Shown piece after piece: positions 54,119 to 63,378 of a stretch of DNA of 64,000 nt. A program made the position numbers and the translations under genes. The DNA is from Cupriavidus oxalaticus (lineage in GTDB: Bacteria > Pseudomonadota > Gammaproteobacteria > Burkholderiales > Burkholderiaceae). Numbering within the stretch: the stretch's first letter is position 1; every line of letters begins with the position of its first letter. Location: contig NZ_CP038634.1 of assembly GCF_004768545.1 (NCBI RefSeq), forward strand, positions 1,736,001 to 1,800,000, in the 5' to 3' direction. Under the pieces are notes generated by a model that saw nothing but the letters and a program-made list of their open reading frames with translations, did not search any database and had not been told where the DNA came from.

Positions 54119-55144
54119 CTACGCCGCGAGCAATCCCCGCGCGCGCGCCAGCGTGATCGCCGTGTCCTCGATCATGTCTTCCTGGCCGCCCACCAGGCGC
54201 TGCCGGCCCAGCTCGACCAGGATCTCGCGCGCGGGGATGCGGTACTTGGCCTCGGCGCGCTTGGCGAACAGCAGGAACGACGAATACACGCCGGCATAGC
54301 CCAGCGTCAGCGCGTCGCGGTCGATGCGGATGGGCTGGTCCATGATCGGCACGACCAGGTCTTCGGCCACGTCGGCGATGCGGAACACATCGACGCCGGT
54401 CTCGATGCCCATGCGCTCGCACACCGCCACCAGCACCTCCATCGGCGTGTTGCCCGCGCCGGCGCCCAGTCCCGCGGCGGCGGCGTCGATGCGGGTGGCG
54501 CCGGCGGCGATCGCGGCGAGCGAGTTGGCCACGCCCATGGCGAGGTTGTGGTGGCCGTGGAAGCCCAGTTCGGTTTCGGGACGCAGCGCCTGCCGGACCG
54601 CGGTCAGCTTTTCGGTGACGTCGTGCGGCAGCATGTGGCCGGCCGAGTCGGTGATGTACAGGCAGTTGGCGCCATAGCTTTCCATCAGCAGCGCCTGCTG
54701 CACCAGCACCTCTACGGGCGCCATGTGCGCCATCATCAGGAAGCCCACGGTATCCATGCCGAGCCGGCGCGCCATGCCGATATGCTGCTCGGACACGTCG
54801 GCCTCGGTGCAATGGGTGGCGACGCGGATGGTCTGCACGCCGATGTCGTGCGCCATGCGCAGGTGGTCGACGGTGCCGATGCCGGGCAGCAGCAGCGCGG
54901 ACACGTGCGCGTTCTTCAGTTCGCCCAGCACCGCGCGCAAATACTCTTCATCGCTGTGCGCCGGAAAGCCGTAGTTGACCGAGGCGCCGCCCAGGCCATC
55001 GCCGTGGGTCACTTCGATCAGCGGCACGCCGGCGGCGTCCAGGCCGCGGGCGATGCCCTTCATCTGTTCCAGCGAGATCTGGTGGCGCTTCGGATGCATG
55101 CCGTCGCGCAGGGTCATGTCGTGCAGGGTGATGCGTTGGACCAT
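54119..55144 (-). CDS. mhpE: 4-hydroxy-2-oxovalerate aldolase (second copy)
   Basis: A 341-residue aldolase giving pyruvate and acetaldehyde. Motifs: [13 protein letters not shown] at the N-terminus, [15 protein letters not shown], the metal ligands in [14 protein letters not shown], and [11 protein letters not shown] near the end. ATG 55144 lies 11 bp after the mhpF stop; a longer open frame that runs on through mhpF is rejected. With mhpD and mhpF upstream it forms mhpD-F-E. It is a diverged paralogue of the gene at 686-1750 and lies in the opposite orientation. Confidence 0.94.
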   Translation of the reverse strand: MVQRITLHDMTLRDGMHPKRHQISLEQMKGIARGLDAAGVPLIEVTHGDGLGGASVNYGFPAHSDEEYLRAVLGELKNAHVSALLLPGIGTVDHLRMAHDIGVQTIRVATHCTEADVSEQHIGMARRLGMDTVGFLMMAHMAPVEVLVQQALLMESYGANCLYITDSAGHMLPHDVTEKLTAVRQALRPETELGFHGHHNLAMGVANSLAAIAAGATRIDAAAAGLGAGAGNTPMEVLVAVCERMGIETGVDVFRIADVAEDLVVPIMDQPIRIDRDALTLGYAGVYSSFLLFAKRAEAKYRIPAREILVELGRQRLVGGQEDMIEDTAITLARARGLLAA

Positions 55145-55155
55145 GGCGTGGCTCC

Positions 55156-56055
55156 TCAGGCAGTGGTGGTGGCGCTGGACAGCATCGCGGCGGCGATGCA
55201 CTCCGCGGTGCGGGCGGCGGAGGCGGTCATGATGTCTAGGTTGCCGGCGTACTTCGGCAGGTAGTCGCCCAGGCCCTCGACCTCCAGGAAGATCGAGACG
55301 CGCTTGCCGTCGAACACCGGGCCGTTCTTCAGCGTGTAGCCGGGCACGTACTTGCGCACCTCGGCGATCATGTCGTGCACCGACGCGGTAATCGCCGCGA
55401 CGTCGGGCGCCTCGTCGGTCAGGCAGTGGATGGTGTCGCGCATGATCAGCGGCGGCTCGGCCGGGTTGATCACGATGATGGCCTTGCCCTGGCGCGCGCC
55501 GCCCACGGCTTCGATCGCGCCTGCCGTAGTGCGCGTGAATTCGTCGATATTGCGGCGCGTGCCGGGCCCGACCGAGCGCGACGACACCGTCGCCACGATC
55601 TCGCCATAGGCCACCGGCTGCACGCGCGACACCGCAAACACCATCGGAATGGTGGCCTGGCCGCCGCAGGTGACCATGTTCACGTTCATCTCGTTGCTGC
55701 CGATATGGGCCTCGAGGTTGACGGGCGGCACGCAGAACGGCCCGATCGCCGCCGGCGTCAGGTCGATCACGCGCACGCCGCGCGCGGTCAGCCTGGCCGA
55801 GTGCCCGGCGTGGACGTAGGCCGACGTGGCATCGAAGGCGATGCGGATATCGTCGGCCTCCAGGTGCGGCAGCAGGCCGTCGATGCCGTCGCTGGTAGTC
55901 TTCAGGCCGAGCTCGCGCGCGCGTGCCAGGCCCTCGGATGACGGCTCCACGCCGACCATCCAGACCGGTTCCAGGATGTCGCTGCGGCGCAGCTTGTAGA
56001 GCAGGTCGGTGCCGATATTGCCGGGCCCGATCAGGGCGCATCGGATCTTGTTCAT
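55156..56055 (-). CDS. mhpF: Acetaldehyde dehydrogenase (acylating), second copy
   Basis: Complete 299-residue enzyme. The NAD-binding fold starts at [17 protein letters not shown] (GxGxxG), the catalytic Cys130 is in [14 protein letters not shown], and [16 protein letters not shown] and [25 protein letters not shown] follow. It normally channels acetaldehyde from MhpE, whose gene is 11 bp downstream. It shows that the fragment at the left window edge lacks roughly the first 80 residues only because the window cuts it. Confidence 0.95.
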   Translation of the reverse strand: MNKIRCALIGPGNIGTDLLYKLRRSDILEPVWMVGVEPSSEGLARARELGLKTTSDGIDGLLPHLEADDIRIAFDATSAYVHAGHSARLTARGVRVIDLTPAAIGPFCVPPVNLEAHIGSNEMNVNMVTCGGQATIPMVFAVSRVQPVAYGEIVATVSSRSVGPGTRRNIDEFTRTTAGAIEAVGGARQGKAIIVINPAEPPLIMRDTIHCLTDEAPDVAAITASVHDMIAEVRKYVPGYTLKNGPVFDGKRVSIFLEVEGLGDYLPKYAGNLDIMTASAARTAECIAAAMLSSATTTA

Positions 56056-56102
56056 GGTGTCTCGCGTGGCAAGTGGAAGGAATCAGGAAGTCAGCAAGGA
56101 AG

Positions 56103-56885
56103 TCAGCAAAACGCGGCGCTGCAGCCGCCGATGCCGGTGATGTGCATGGACAGCCGGTCGCCGGCCTGGACCGGGATCAGCGCCGCGAGCGAGCCCGACA
56201 GGATGGCCTCGCCGGCCAGCAGCGGGATGCCGAAGCTGCCCAGCGTGTTGGCCAGCCAGGCCACCGCATCGGCGGGATGGCCGAGCGCGGCGCTGCCCAG
56301 GCCCGTTGCTACGCATTCGCCGTTTTTCTCCAGCGTCATCGCGCAGGCGGCCAGGTCGAGTCCGTGCGGGCTGACGCGCTCGTCGCCGAGTACGTAGACG
56401 CCGCAGGATGCGTTGTCGGCGACGGTGTCCTCGATGCGGATGCGCCAGTCGCGGATGCGCGAGTCAACGATCTCGAAGCACGCCGCCACCGACTCGGTCG
56501 CGGCGAGCACGTCCTCGCGCGTCACGCCCGGCCCGCGCAGGTCGCGCCGCAGGAAAAAGGCGATTTCGCCCTCGGCGCGGGGCTGGATCAGCGTATCGGT
56601 CGGAATGGGCTGGCCCGCCGCGTAGTGCATGCTCTGCAGCAGGATGCCGAAGTCCGGCTGGTGCACGTCCAGCATCTGCTGCACGGGCTTGCTGGTCACG
56701 CCGATCTTCTTGCCGGCGACGCGGTCGCCCGCGGCGAGGCGGTGGGCAATGAAGCCTTGCTGGATGCGATAGGCGTCGTTCACATCCAGCGCCAGGCCGC
56801 GGCCGCTCAGTGGCGGCACCGGCGAGCGCGTGACGAGCGCGTGGTGGAGTTCTTGGCTGAGCGTGGCGATCTGGTCCGGGTGCAT
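56103..56885 (-). CDS. mhpD: 2-keto-4-pentenoate hydratase
   Basis: Hydrates 2-hydroxypenta-2,4-dienoate to 4-hydroxy-2-oxovalerate, the substrate of MhpE. The 260-residue product has the fumarylacetoacetase-like features [66 protein letters not shown] and [29 protein letters not shown]. It lies 47 bp upstream of mhpF on the same strand. An activity on other 2-oxo-3-enoates (HpaH/TesE-like) is possible. Confidence 0.93.
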   Translation of the reverse strand: MHPDQIATLSQELHHALVTRSPVPPLSGRGLALDVNDAYRIQQGFIAHRLAAGDRVAGKKIGVTSKPVQQMLDVHQPDFGILLQSMHYAAGQPIPTDTLIQPRAEGEIAFFLRRDLRGPGVTREDVLAATESVAACFEIVDSRIRDWRIRIEDTVADNASCGVYVLGDERVSPHGLDLAACAMTLEKNGECVATGLGSAALGHPADAVAWLANTLGSFGIPLLAGEAILSGSLAALIPVQAGDRLSMHITGIGGCSAAFC

Positions 56886-56944
56886 GGGGAGGAACGGGTT
56901 GCGCTGCCGCGGACCTGCCGCGGCAGCCAGGGACGAAGCAGGCG

Positions 56945-58513
56945 TCAGAACGAATACTTGGCGTTGAACGCCACGTAGTCGCGGTCAGCCAGCGGACGGT
57001 TGGTAATGCTCGGCCCGCCGATGAACGCCGCGTAGGTCAGGTTGAGCTCCAGGTTGTTCAGGTACTTGAAGGTCAGCCCCACGCTGGCGCGCCGGTCGCC
57101 ATAGCCCATCAGCGTGCCGAAGGCGCCGGCCACCGCCGAGCGGCCGCTGAACTGGTGCGCGTAGGTGAGCGGCACGGTCAGGTCCCAGCCATCGAACACG
57201 TTGTTGTAGGTCAGCGACCAGCCGAGCTGGAACGCCGCCGAGTTGCGCGTGTTGGTCAGCTGGCTGAAGCCCATCACCGGATCGACGCTCAGCACATGCA
57301 GGTAGGCGACTTCACCGAGCAGCGACTGCGAGTTGGCGAGGAAGGTCGGCCCCACCGAGTAGATCGCGGACAGCTGTCCCTGCAGTGCCTTGCCGCGCGA
57401 GGCGGTGGGCGAGCCGGCCACGTCTACCAGCATCGGGATGCCGTCCTTGTAGCTGACTTCGCCGGCGATGTTGGCGCCGAGCACCTGGGTGGAGAAGCTG
57501 GCGCCGGTCAGGTTGATGCCGCCGAAGAACTTCTCCTGGTATTGCAGCGTGGGGAACAGCGAGGTCACGACGCTCGGGTTCTTGTCGTGGTAGCGCAGCT
57601 GGTAGAGCCCGAGCTCGGTGCCCTCGAACACGCGCCAGCGCGCGCCCACGCCCCACTGTCCCCAGTCGGACGGGCGCACGTCCGGCCCGCGCGGGATGCG
57701 GAAGCCGGGCCCGATGATGAACTCCGCACCCGGGCCGACCACGTCGCTGGTGCTGAAATAGCTGCCCGGCGCCGACAGCTGGTTCGGCTTGAAGGTGAAC
57801 TGGTAATAGCCCATCAGGCTGAACGACGGCGTGACCTGCAGCTGCAGCGAGGCCTGCGGCACCGGCAGCAGGATGTCCTTGACCTCTGCGCCAGGCACGA
57901 ACGCCTTGGTGGCGTCCGCTGGCCCCTGCGCGCCGGCGATATTGGCGAAGAACAGGCTCTCGCCCCATGCCACCACCTGGTTGCCCAGCTTGAAGCTCAG
58001 CTGGGTGCCGCCGACCGGCGTGGCGCCGTAGACATAGGCATCGAGCAGCTGGGCGCGATGCTCGTGGTAGTCCTGCGCCGATTCCGTGAACTGGTTGAAC
58101 GGGCCGCTGTGGTTGACCGTGAACGGCGCGTTGTTCGAGTTGGTGCCGCGGTAGGCCCAGTCGTAGAACACGCTGCCGCGCACCAGCGCGCCGAAGGCGC
58201 CGTGGCGCAGATGTGCCTCGCCCAGCAGCGACACGCGGTTGGCGATCATGTCGCCGGGCTTGAAGTTGCGGTCGCCGTCGTCGCCGTTGATATTCGCCGG
58301 GCTCAGCAGCGTGTCGCTGCGGTGGCCGGTGCGCACGGCGGCGCCGTAGGATGCGGTGACGCTGTAGTCGAGCGTGGTGCCGCGGCCGAATTCGATGGTG
58401 TCGCCGGCATGCGCGGCAGGCGCGAGCAGCGTGGCCAGCGTAGCCAGTGCCGCGGCGGCGATCGGCCGCAGCCGGCTGCGGCGCTTCACTGGGCCGCGTG
58501 GTGGTTGTTGCAT
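56945..58513 (-). CDS. DUF1302-type outer-membrane protein
   Basis: A 522-residue outer-membrane beta-barrel. A signal peptide (LATLATLLAPAAHA) is followed by repeated amphipathic strands, for example LGEAHLRHGAFGALVRGSVFYDWAYRGTNSN, WGQWGVGARWRVFEGTELGLYQLRYHD and the terminal strand DRDYVAFNAKYSF, which ends in Phe as outer-membrane proteins do. The family often sits in operons for degradation of hydrophobic aromatic or sterol-like compounds and probably helps uptake. It is the first gene of the unit followed by mhpD-F-E (59 bp). GGGGAGA precedes ATG 58513. Confidence 0.82.
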   Translation of the reverse strand: MQQPPRGPVKRRSRLRPIAAAALATLATLLAPAAHAGDTIEFGRGTTLDYSVTASYGAAVRTGHRSDTLLSPANINGDDGDRNFKPGDMIANRVSLLGEAHLRHGAFGALVRGSVFYDWAYRGTNSNNAPFTVNHSGPFNQFTESAQDYHEHRAQLLDAYVYGATPVGGTQLSFKLGNQVVAWGESLFFANIAGAQGPADATKAFVPGAEVKDILLPVPQASLQLQVTPSFSLMGYYQFTFKPNQLSAPGSYFSTSDVVGPGAEFIIGPGFRIPRGPDVRPSDWGQWGVGARWRVFEGTELGLYQLRYHDKNPSVVTSLFPTLQYQEKFFGGINLTGASFSTQVLGANIAGEVSYKDGIPMLVDVAGSPTASRGKALQGQLSAIYSVGPTFLANSQSLLGEVAYLHVLSVDPVMGFSQLTNTRNSAAFQLGWSLTYNNVFDGWDLTVPLTYAHQFSGRSAVAGAFGTLMGYGDRRASVGLTFKYLNNLELNLTYAAFIGGPSITNRPLADRDYVAFNAKYSF

Positions 58514-58608
58514 GGTGGTCTCCCCTTGGTTTCGGTGGTGGTTCATGGCCTGGCACTTCGAATGGCGCGCATCTGGCCGCAAGCGTAGAGAGGGGGAGAC
58601 CTGCACAA

Positions 58609-58625
58609 ATCGGCAGAACGGACTA
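58609..58625 (-). promoter_or_regulatory. Candidate operator, copy 1
   Basis: On the minus strand TAGTCCG-TTCTGC-CGAT stands about 96 bp before the DUF1302-type gene start. The same outer halves TAGTCCG and CGAT with the same 6-bp spacer occur at 59484-59500. Confidence 0.4.
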
Positions 58626-58635
58626 GGCGGTTTCC

Positions 58636-59427
58636 CTACGGCACGCGGTTGAGCGATGCCGCGTCGAGAAAGGCCGGGCGTTCGCCGCCGCCATCGATCA
58701 CGAGGTTGGCGCCCGACACATACGACGCCTGCGACGAAGCCAGGAACAGGCATGCATTGGCGATGTCATCAGGCTGTGCCAGGCGGCCCAGCGGCACTGT
58801 CGCGGCCATCGCGCGCAGTGCCCCGGGATCGCCGTAGTGCTGGTCGCGCGAGGTGTCGGTCAGCACCATGCCCGGACTGACCGCGGCAACGCGCACGCGC
58901 GGCGCCCATTCCACCGCGAGGGTGCGCACCGCGTTGAGGATGCCGGCCTTGGCGGCGCCATAGGCCGCGGTGCCGGGCGAGGGCCGCAGCGCGCTGACGC
59001 TGCCGACGAACAGTTGCGTGCCGCCGCCGGGCTGCCGCTGCATGCGGGCATTGACGCGCTGCGCCAGCTGCAGCGGTGCCACCAGGTTCAGCCGGATCAC
59101 CGATTCCAGCAGGCGTGGCGAGGCTTCGGCGACCAGCGCGTACGGCGAGCCGCCGGCGTTGTGGATCACGACGTCCAGCGTGGGGCTGGCCTGCGCGATC
59201 TCGGCCAGCATGGCATCGGCCTGTTCGAGGTCGCGTATGTCCGCGGCGATAAAGCGGGCGCTGCGCCCGTCTGCGCTCGGCAGCTCGCCGTCGTGCGCGG
59301 ACGCGGTGCGTCCGCAGACGAAGACCTGCGCGCCCGCGCGCAGGAAAGCCTCGCTGATGGCGCGGCCGATGCCGCGCATGCCGCCGGTCACCAGCACGGC
59401 CTGGCCGGTGTAGTCGAATCCTGTCAT
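58636..59427 (-). CDS. Short-chain dehydrogenase/reductase
   Basis: A 263-residue classical SDR. The cofactor site is VLVTGGMRGIGRAISEAF (TGxxxGIG); ADIRDLEQA and NAGGSPYALVAEA follow. The catalytic triad is Ser in VGSVSALRPSPGT and YGAAKAG (Tyr-x3-Lys); SPGMVLTDT closes the site. It is divergent from the hydrolase gene and may oxidise a dihydrodiol or alcohol intermediate of the same pathway. The ATG at 59427 has GGGGGGAC upstream. Substrate unknown. Confidence 0.88.
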   Translation of the reverse strand: MTGFDYTGQAVLVTGGMRGIGRAISEAFLRAGAQVFVCGRTASAHDGELPSADGRSARFIAADIRDLEQADAMLAEIAQASPTLDVVIHNAGGSPYALVAEASPRLLESVIRLNLVAPLQLAQRVNARMQRQPGGGTQLFVGSVSALRPSPGTAAYGAAKAGILNAVRTLAVEWAPRVRVAAVSPGMVLTDTSRDQHYGDPGALRAMAATVPLGRLAQPDDIANACLFLASSQASYVSGANLVIDGGGERPAFLDAASLNRVP

Positions 59428-59483
59428 GGGGTCCCCCCTGATGCATGGAGGGCCCATCGTAGGAGAAGTGGAGGGATCGCTCT

Positions 59484-59500
59484 TAGTCCGAATGAACGAT
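59484..59500 (+). promoter_or_regulatory. Candidate operator, copy 2
   Basis: TAGTCCGAATGAACGAT lies in the 129-bp divergent region between the SDR and the hydrolase gene, 56 bp before the hydrolase ATG. It resembles sites 58609-58625 (minus) and 63181-63197. Confidence 0.4.
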
Positions 59501-59556
59501 GCCCGGCAGGCCGTGGCTGCGCAATATCGCTGCACGATTCCACGGGAGACGCCCTC

Positions 59557-60429
59557 ATGTCCGCTACGCCACAGCAACCGCCTTCATCCCTGCATCCCAA
59601 CCTGCCGGTCGGGCGCTTCGTCACCACGTCCGGGGGCCTGCGGCTGCACAGCCTGGACGCTGGCAGTGGCGAACCCGTGGTCTTTATCCACGGCAGCGGC
59701 CCGGGCGCGAGCGGGCACAGCAACTTCCGCTTCAACGTGCCGGCCTTCGCTGCGGCGGGCTTCCGTACCGTGGTGGTGGATCTGCCCGGCTATGGCTTGT
59801 CGTCCAAGCCGGATGACGTCGAATACACGCTGGATTTCTTCGTCGCCGCGCTACGGGAGCAGCTGGTGGCACTGGAGCTGCAGCGCTGCGTATTGGTCGG
59901 CAATTCGCTCGGCGGCGCGATTGCGCTGAAGTACGCGCTGGACTATCCCGAGCATGTGAGCCGGCTGGTCATGATGGCCCCGGGCGGCGTGGAAGAGCGC
60001 GAGACCTACTTCCAGATGGAAGGCATCCAGCGCATGGTGTCGCTGTTCACCGGCGGGCACATGAACCCGGACACCATGCGGCAGCTGCTGCAATTGCTGG
60101 TGCATGACGCCAGCCTGGTCACCGACGCGCTGGTGGACGAGCGCATGGCGGTGTGCCGCGAGCAGCCGCGCGAGGTGCTGGCCACCATGAGGGTGCCCAA
60201 CCTGACGGAGCGGCTGGGCGAGATCCGCTGCCCGGTGCTCGGCTTCTGGGGCACGGAGGACCAGTTCAATCCCGCCGCCGGCGCGATGAAGTTCCTCGGC
60301 GGCTGCGCCGATGCCCGCTTTGTCATGATCAACCGCTGCGGGCACTGGGTGATGGTCGAGCACGCCGCGTATTTCAATCGCGAATGCCTAGGCTTCCTGG
60401 CCGATACCGCGCAGGCCGTGGCGGCATAA
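59557..60429 (+). CDS. Meta-cleavage product hydrolase (alpha/beta-hydrolase, MhpC/BphD-like)
   Basis: A 290-residue alpha/beta-hydrolase. VFIHGSGPGASGHSNF is the oxyanion-hole loop typical of C-C bond hydrolases of meta-cleavage pathways. The nucleophile is S117 in VGNSLGGAIA, the acid D235 in WGTEDQFNP and the base H263 in NRCGHWVMVEHA. Such enzymes split a 2-hydroxy-6-oxo-dienoate into an acid and 2-hydroxypentadienoate, which MhpD then hydrates. It heads a plus-strand unit with an SDR (40 bp) and a SnoaL-like gene. The ring-cleavage enzyme is not in the window. Confidence 0.9.
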   Translation: MSATPQQPPSSLHPNLPVGRFVTTSGGLRLHSLDAGSGEPVVFIHGSGPGASGHSNFRFNVPAFAAAGFRTVVVDLPGYGLSSKPDDVEYTLDFFVAALREQLVALELQRCVLVGNSLGGAIALKYALDYPEHVSRLVMMAPGGVEERETYFQMEGIQRMVSLFTGGHMNPDTMRQLLQLLVHDASLVTDALVDERMAVCREQPREVLATMRVPNLTERLGEIRCPVLGFWGTEDQFNPAAGAMKFLGGCADARFVMINRCGHWVMVEHAAYFNRECLGFLADTAQAVAA

Positions 60430-60469
60430 TTGGCGCGCATATCCATACAACGATATCTCAGGAGACATC

Positions 60470-61255
60470 ATGGAATACCCGTATAGCCTGTTCGACCTGC
60501 GCGGCAAGGTAGCCGCCATCACCGGCGCCGCGCGCGGCATCGGCGCGGAAACCGCCCGTGTGCTGGCGGCGGCAGGCGCGAAGGTGGCCGTGCTCGATGT
60601 GCTGGAAGCCGACGGCAAGGCCACCGCCGAGGCCATCTGCGGCGCAGGCGGCGAGGCCGCGTTCTGGCAGCTCGACGTCACCAGCGAAATCGACGTGGCG
60701 CGCGTGCTGGGCGCGGTGGCGGCGCGCTTCGGCGGGCTCGACATCCTCGTCAACAACGCCGGCATCGAAGGCCCGAACGAACCGACCCACCAGGTGACGC
60801 TGGAGCAATGGCAGAAGGTGATGGCGGTGAATGTGACCGGCACCTTCCTGTGCACCAAGCATGCCATCGCGCACATGGAGCGCGCCGGCAGCGGGGCCAT
60901 CGTCAACGTGTCGTCGATGTATGGCATTGCCGCGGGGCCGGACGTGCCGCCTTACCATGCGTCGAAGGCCGCGGTGCGGATGATGGCCAAGACCGATGCC
61001 ATGCTCTATGCGGCCAAGGGGATTCGCGCCAACTCTATCCATCCCGGCTATATCCGCACGCCAATGCTCGAGCACGTGGCCCAGGCCTCGGGGCAGGGCG
61101 AGGCGCTGTTCGACTATCTCGGCGGCCTGACGCCGGTCGGCCAAGTCGGGCAGCCGCGCGACATCGCGGCGGGCATCCTGTACCTGGTCTCCGATGCCGG
61201 ACGCTATGTCACCGGCGCCGAGCTGGTGATCGACGGCGGCTACACCGCGCGCTGA
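60470..61255 (+). CDS. Short-chain dehydrogenase/reductase
   Basis: A 261-residue SDR: AAITGAARGIGAETARVLAAAG at the cofactor site, NNAGIEGPNEP, catalytic Ser in VNVSSMYG, YHASKAA (Tyr/Lys), and HPGYIRTPML. The acidic residue in VAVLDVLEADGK after strand 2 suggests NAD+ rather than NADP+. AGGAG stands a few bases before the ATG. It lies between the hydrolase and SnoaL-like genes, so it probably acts on an intermediate of the same pathway, but the substrate is unknown. Confidence 0.9.
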   Translation: MEYPYSLFDLRGKVAAITGAARGIGAETARVLAAAGAKVAVLDVLEADGKATAEAICGAGGEAAFWQLDVTSEIDVARVLGAVAARFGGLDILVNNAGIEGPNEPTHQVTLEQWQKVMAVNVTGTFLCTKHAIAHMERAGSGAIVNVSSMYGIAAGPDVPPYHASKAAVRMMAKTDAMLYAAKGIRANSIHPGYIRTPMLEHVAQASGQGEALFDYLGGLTPVGQVGQPRDIAAGILYLVSDAGRYVTGAELVIDGGYTAR

Positions 61256-61273
61256 CAGGACGAGGAGAGCACG

Positions 61274-61651
61274 ATGCCCGATAGCGCCGCGATGAAAGCC
61301 ACGCTGCTTGCCTATGTCGAACGCTTCAATGCCGGCGATGCCGAGGGCATCGCCGCGCTCTACGCGGACGATGCCACGGTGGAGGATCCGGTCGGCGCGC
61401 AGCCGCTTGCCGGCAAGCCGGCCATCCTTGCCTTCTACCAGCACGCCACCTCGCTCGGCGCGCGCCTGGAGATGGTGGCGCCGCCGCGCGGTTCGCACGG
61501 CAATGCCGCGGCGCTGACCTTTGCCGTGCATGCGCGGCTTGAAGGACGGGCCGCACGCATCGACGTGACCGACATCATGACGTTCGGCGCGGACGGGCGC
61601 ATCCAGAGCATGCGCGCCCACTGGGGGCCGGACGACGTGCATTTCATGTAA
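61274..61651 (+). CDS. SnoaL-like / ketosteroid-isomerase-fold protein
   Basis: A 125-residue NTF2-like protein: YVERFNAGDAEGIAALYADDATVEDPVGAQPLAGKPAILAFYQHATSLG is the cone-shaped pocket pattern of ketosteroid isomerase and SnoaL proteins, and the end reads MTFGADGRIQSMRAHWGPDDVHFM. YADDATVEDPVG holds the position of the catalytic Asp of ketosteroid isomerases. It is 18 bp after the SDR gene. An isomerase of a steroid-like or polycyclic intermediate is possible. Confidence 0.82.
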   Translation: MPDSAAMKATLLAYVERFNAGDAEGIAALYADDATVEDPVGAQPLAGKPAILAFYQHATSLGARLEMVAPPRGSHGNAAALTFAVHARLEGRAARIDVTDIMTFGADGRIQSMRAHWGPDDVHFM

Positions 61652-61670
61652 GACCGCGCCAACTGCAACC

Positions 61671-62309
61671 ATGGTCCGGCGTAGCCGCGACGATGCTGTC
61701 GCCACGCGCGGGCGCATTCTTGCCAGCGCGCAGCAACTGATGCGCCAGCGGGGCGTGCATTGCGTCACGCTGGAGGATGTGGCCCGCGCCATCGGCATGA
61801 CGCGCGGGGCGGTGTATGCCCATTTCCGTTCGCGCGCCGCATTGATGGGCGCGCTGCTGTCCTGTGCCGAAGCGGATCTTGCCGAACGGCTCGCACCGCT
61901 GGCCCGGCGCTCCGCCGGCGCGGCCACGGACCTGCTGGAGCCGGCGCTTGCCGCCTTGCTCGATGGCGATGATGGCGATGGCATGGCATGCCATGTCAGC
62001 CTGCTGGCGTTCCTGCTGCAGCACAAGTGCGGCACCGCCTGCGAGCTGTGTCCGCTGCGCGCGCGCGTGTTGCAGGGTGCCAATACCCTGCGCAACGCGC
62101 TGGCGGCCCGGATGGCCGAGCCAGCCCAGGCTGGCCTGCTGGTCGCGCACCTGTGGGGCTTGCTCAGCGCCCATGCGCTGCAGCTGGCGCCGTCCGGCTT
62201 GTCCGGGTGCGCGGCATCGCTGGCGCGGCTGTATGCGGCACCTGGTATGCAACGCGGTGCATGCCCGGACGGGGCCACCGGCCCGGCATTTCCTCGGGAT
62301 ACCCCCTAG
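61671..62309 (+). CDS. TetR-family transcriptional regulator
   Basis: A 212-residue regulator. The N-terminal HTH is TRGRILASAQQLMRQRGVHCVTLEDVARAIGMTRGAVYAHFRSRAALMGALL (AcrR/TtgR-like), followed by a helical ligand domain of about 150 residues that is rich in Ala and Leu and contains several Cys residues (CHVSLLAFLLQHKCGTACELCPLRARV). It is 19 bp after the SnoaL-like gene, so it is probably co-transcribed with, and may control, the hydrolase operon. Confidence 0.88.
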   Translation: MVRRSRDDAVATRGRILASAQQLMRQRGVHCVTLEDVARAIGMTRGAVYAHFRSRAALMGALLSCAEADLAERLAPLARRSAGAATDLLEPALAALLDGDDGDGMACHVSLLAFLLQHKCGTACELCPLRARVLQGANTLRNALAARMAEPAQAGLLVAHLWGLLSAHALQLAPSGLSGCAASLARLYAAPGMQRGACPDGATGPAFPRDTP

Positions 62310-62389
62310 TCTGCTCGGACGAAGAGACGGCGGCGAGCGCCGCCTACGATGCTGTCAAAGGACCCGGAAAGGGTGCGGAGGAGACAGCG

Positions 62390-62614
62390 ATGAAGCGGCT
62401 CGGATTGCGTTGGGCGGCCGGGCTGGCCGCGGTAGGGGCCGGCCTGGGAGTGGCCTGGGTGCTTGCAGGCGGGAATGGGGTCGCCGTGGCATACGGCGGC
62501 CACGATGAAGCCCGTGCTGCCGGCACGGCGGGTCCGGATGGGTGCGATGCTGCCTGCGTGCGCAGCCGGGGCGTTGCGGCGATGGTGGTGCTCAGCCAGC
62601 GCCCGCCGCAATGA
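62390..62614 (+). CDS. Hypothetical small exported protein
   Basis: A 74-residue product not recognised. It has a basic start and a hydrophobic segment that could be a signal peptide or anchor (LRWAAGLAAVGAGLGVAWVLAGG), then a short soluble part with two cysteines (DGCDAACVRSRG). GGAGGAGA lies just before the ATG, the best ribosome site in the region. It follows the TetR gene on the same strand by 80 bp. Coding is likely but function is unknown. Confidence 0.5.
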   Translation: MKRLGLRWAAGLAAVGAGLGVAWVLAGGNGVAVAYGGHDEARAAGTAGPDGCDAACVRSRGVAAMVVLSQRPPQ

Positions 62615-62644
62615 CGGCGGCGGGGTGGTCTTCCACGCTATGGG

Positions 62645-63115
62645 TCAGCCCTGGCGCTGCGCGTGCAGCGCTTCGGCGCGCGCCTTGACATCCCTTGCCA
62701 CCTGGTCGAAGCCCTGTTTTACCCAGGCGCCGTGTTCGCGCATGATGGTTTCGGCGTTCAGGCCCAGGAACAGGTCGGTGGTGAAGTAGTAGGTGCGGGC
62801 GGGTGCGATTGCTTCTATGTACTGGTCGCGGCGGGCGGCGTCCTTGTTTGCGTCGGTGGGGCGTTGCTCCCACGACAGCAGGCGTTCCGGTTCCCATGCC
62901 ACGAGGTACTCATTGACCGGGATGATCTGGTCGGTGCCCGGGATGCGGACTTGCATGTGGACCATGTCGCCAAGCTTCGCAGTGGTTTCCAGGCCGGGGC
63001 AGAAGGTGTTCCATTCCGCGTAGCGGGGGAAGTCGGTCAGGACTTCCCATACCAGGGAAGCGGGGGCTTCGATTTCCACGGTGATTGAGGTGACCAGATT
63101 TTCTGGCTTGGCCAT
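62645..63115 (-). CDS. SRPBCC-family (polyketide cyclase/START-like) protein
   Basis: A 156-residue helix-grip protein: SITVEIEAPASLVWEVLTDFPRYAEWNTFCPGLE is the classic opening of SRPBCC proteins, which bind hydrophobic ligands in a deep pocket. VNEYLVAWEPERLLSWEQRP and YYFTTDLFLGLNAETIMREHGAWVKQGFDQVARDVKARAEAL complete the fold. AAAGGAGA precedes ATG 63115. It converges on the small exported protein gene. It may bind or shuttle the pathway substrate; no enzyme activity can be assigned. Confidence 0.83.
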   Translation of the reverse strand: MAKPENLVTSITVEIEAPASLVWEVLTDFPRYAEWNTFCPGLETTAKLGDMVHMQVRIPGTDQIIPVNEYLVAWEPERLLSWEQRPTDANKDAARRDQYIEAIAPARTYYFTTDLFLGLNAETIMREHGAWVKQGFDQVARDVKARAEALHAQRQG

Positions 63116-63180
63116 TCTGTTGTCTCCTTTCATTTCTTTGTTTGGGAATCCAACACTAGGGCTGGGCTGTGCGGGGCGCA

Positions 63181-63197
63181 TACCCTGAATGGACGAG
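63181..63197. promoter_or_regulatory. Candidate operator, copy 3
   Basis: TACCCTGAATGGACGAG lies 66 bp upstream of the SRPBCC start and matches TAGTCCGAATGAACGAT (59484-59500) at 12 of 17 positions. A second GGACGA follows about 14 bp on, giving a tandem look. Confidence 0.35.
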
Positions 63198-63378
63198 TCT
63201 GGGTGGACGATGATGATTTGGTGTTGCTGGGGGATATTGGGGGTATGCTCCGCGAGTCTCCGGATGCTGTGAGCTTGGTGCCGGCCTTGGGGGTGATGGT
63301 CGGCATTTTTTTTATGGAATGTTGGCTTGCGGCTCGGCATTGACGCGATTGTTGAACGAGCCCAGAGCTGTGGGTGCC

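Noticed and set aside
54119..56041. A 640-codon frame that would fuse mhpF-region sequence to MhpE.
   Set aside because: The upstream half is mhpF read in the wrong frame; true MhpF (55156-56055) and MhpE (start 55144) have complete motifs and an 11-bp gap.
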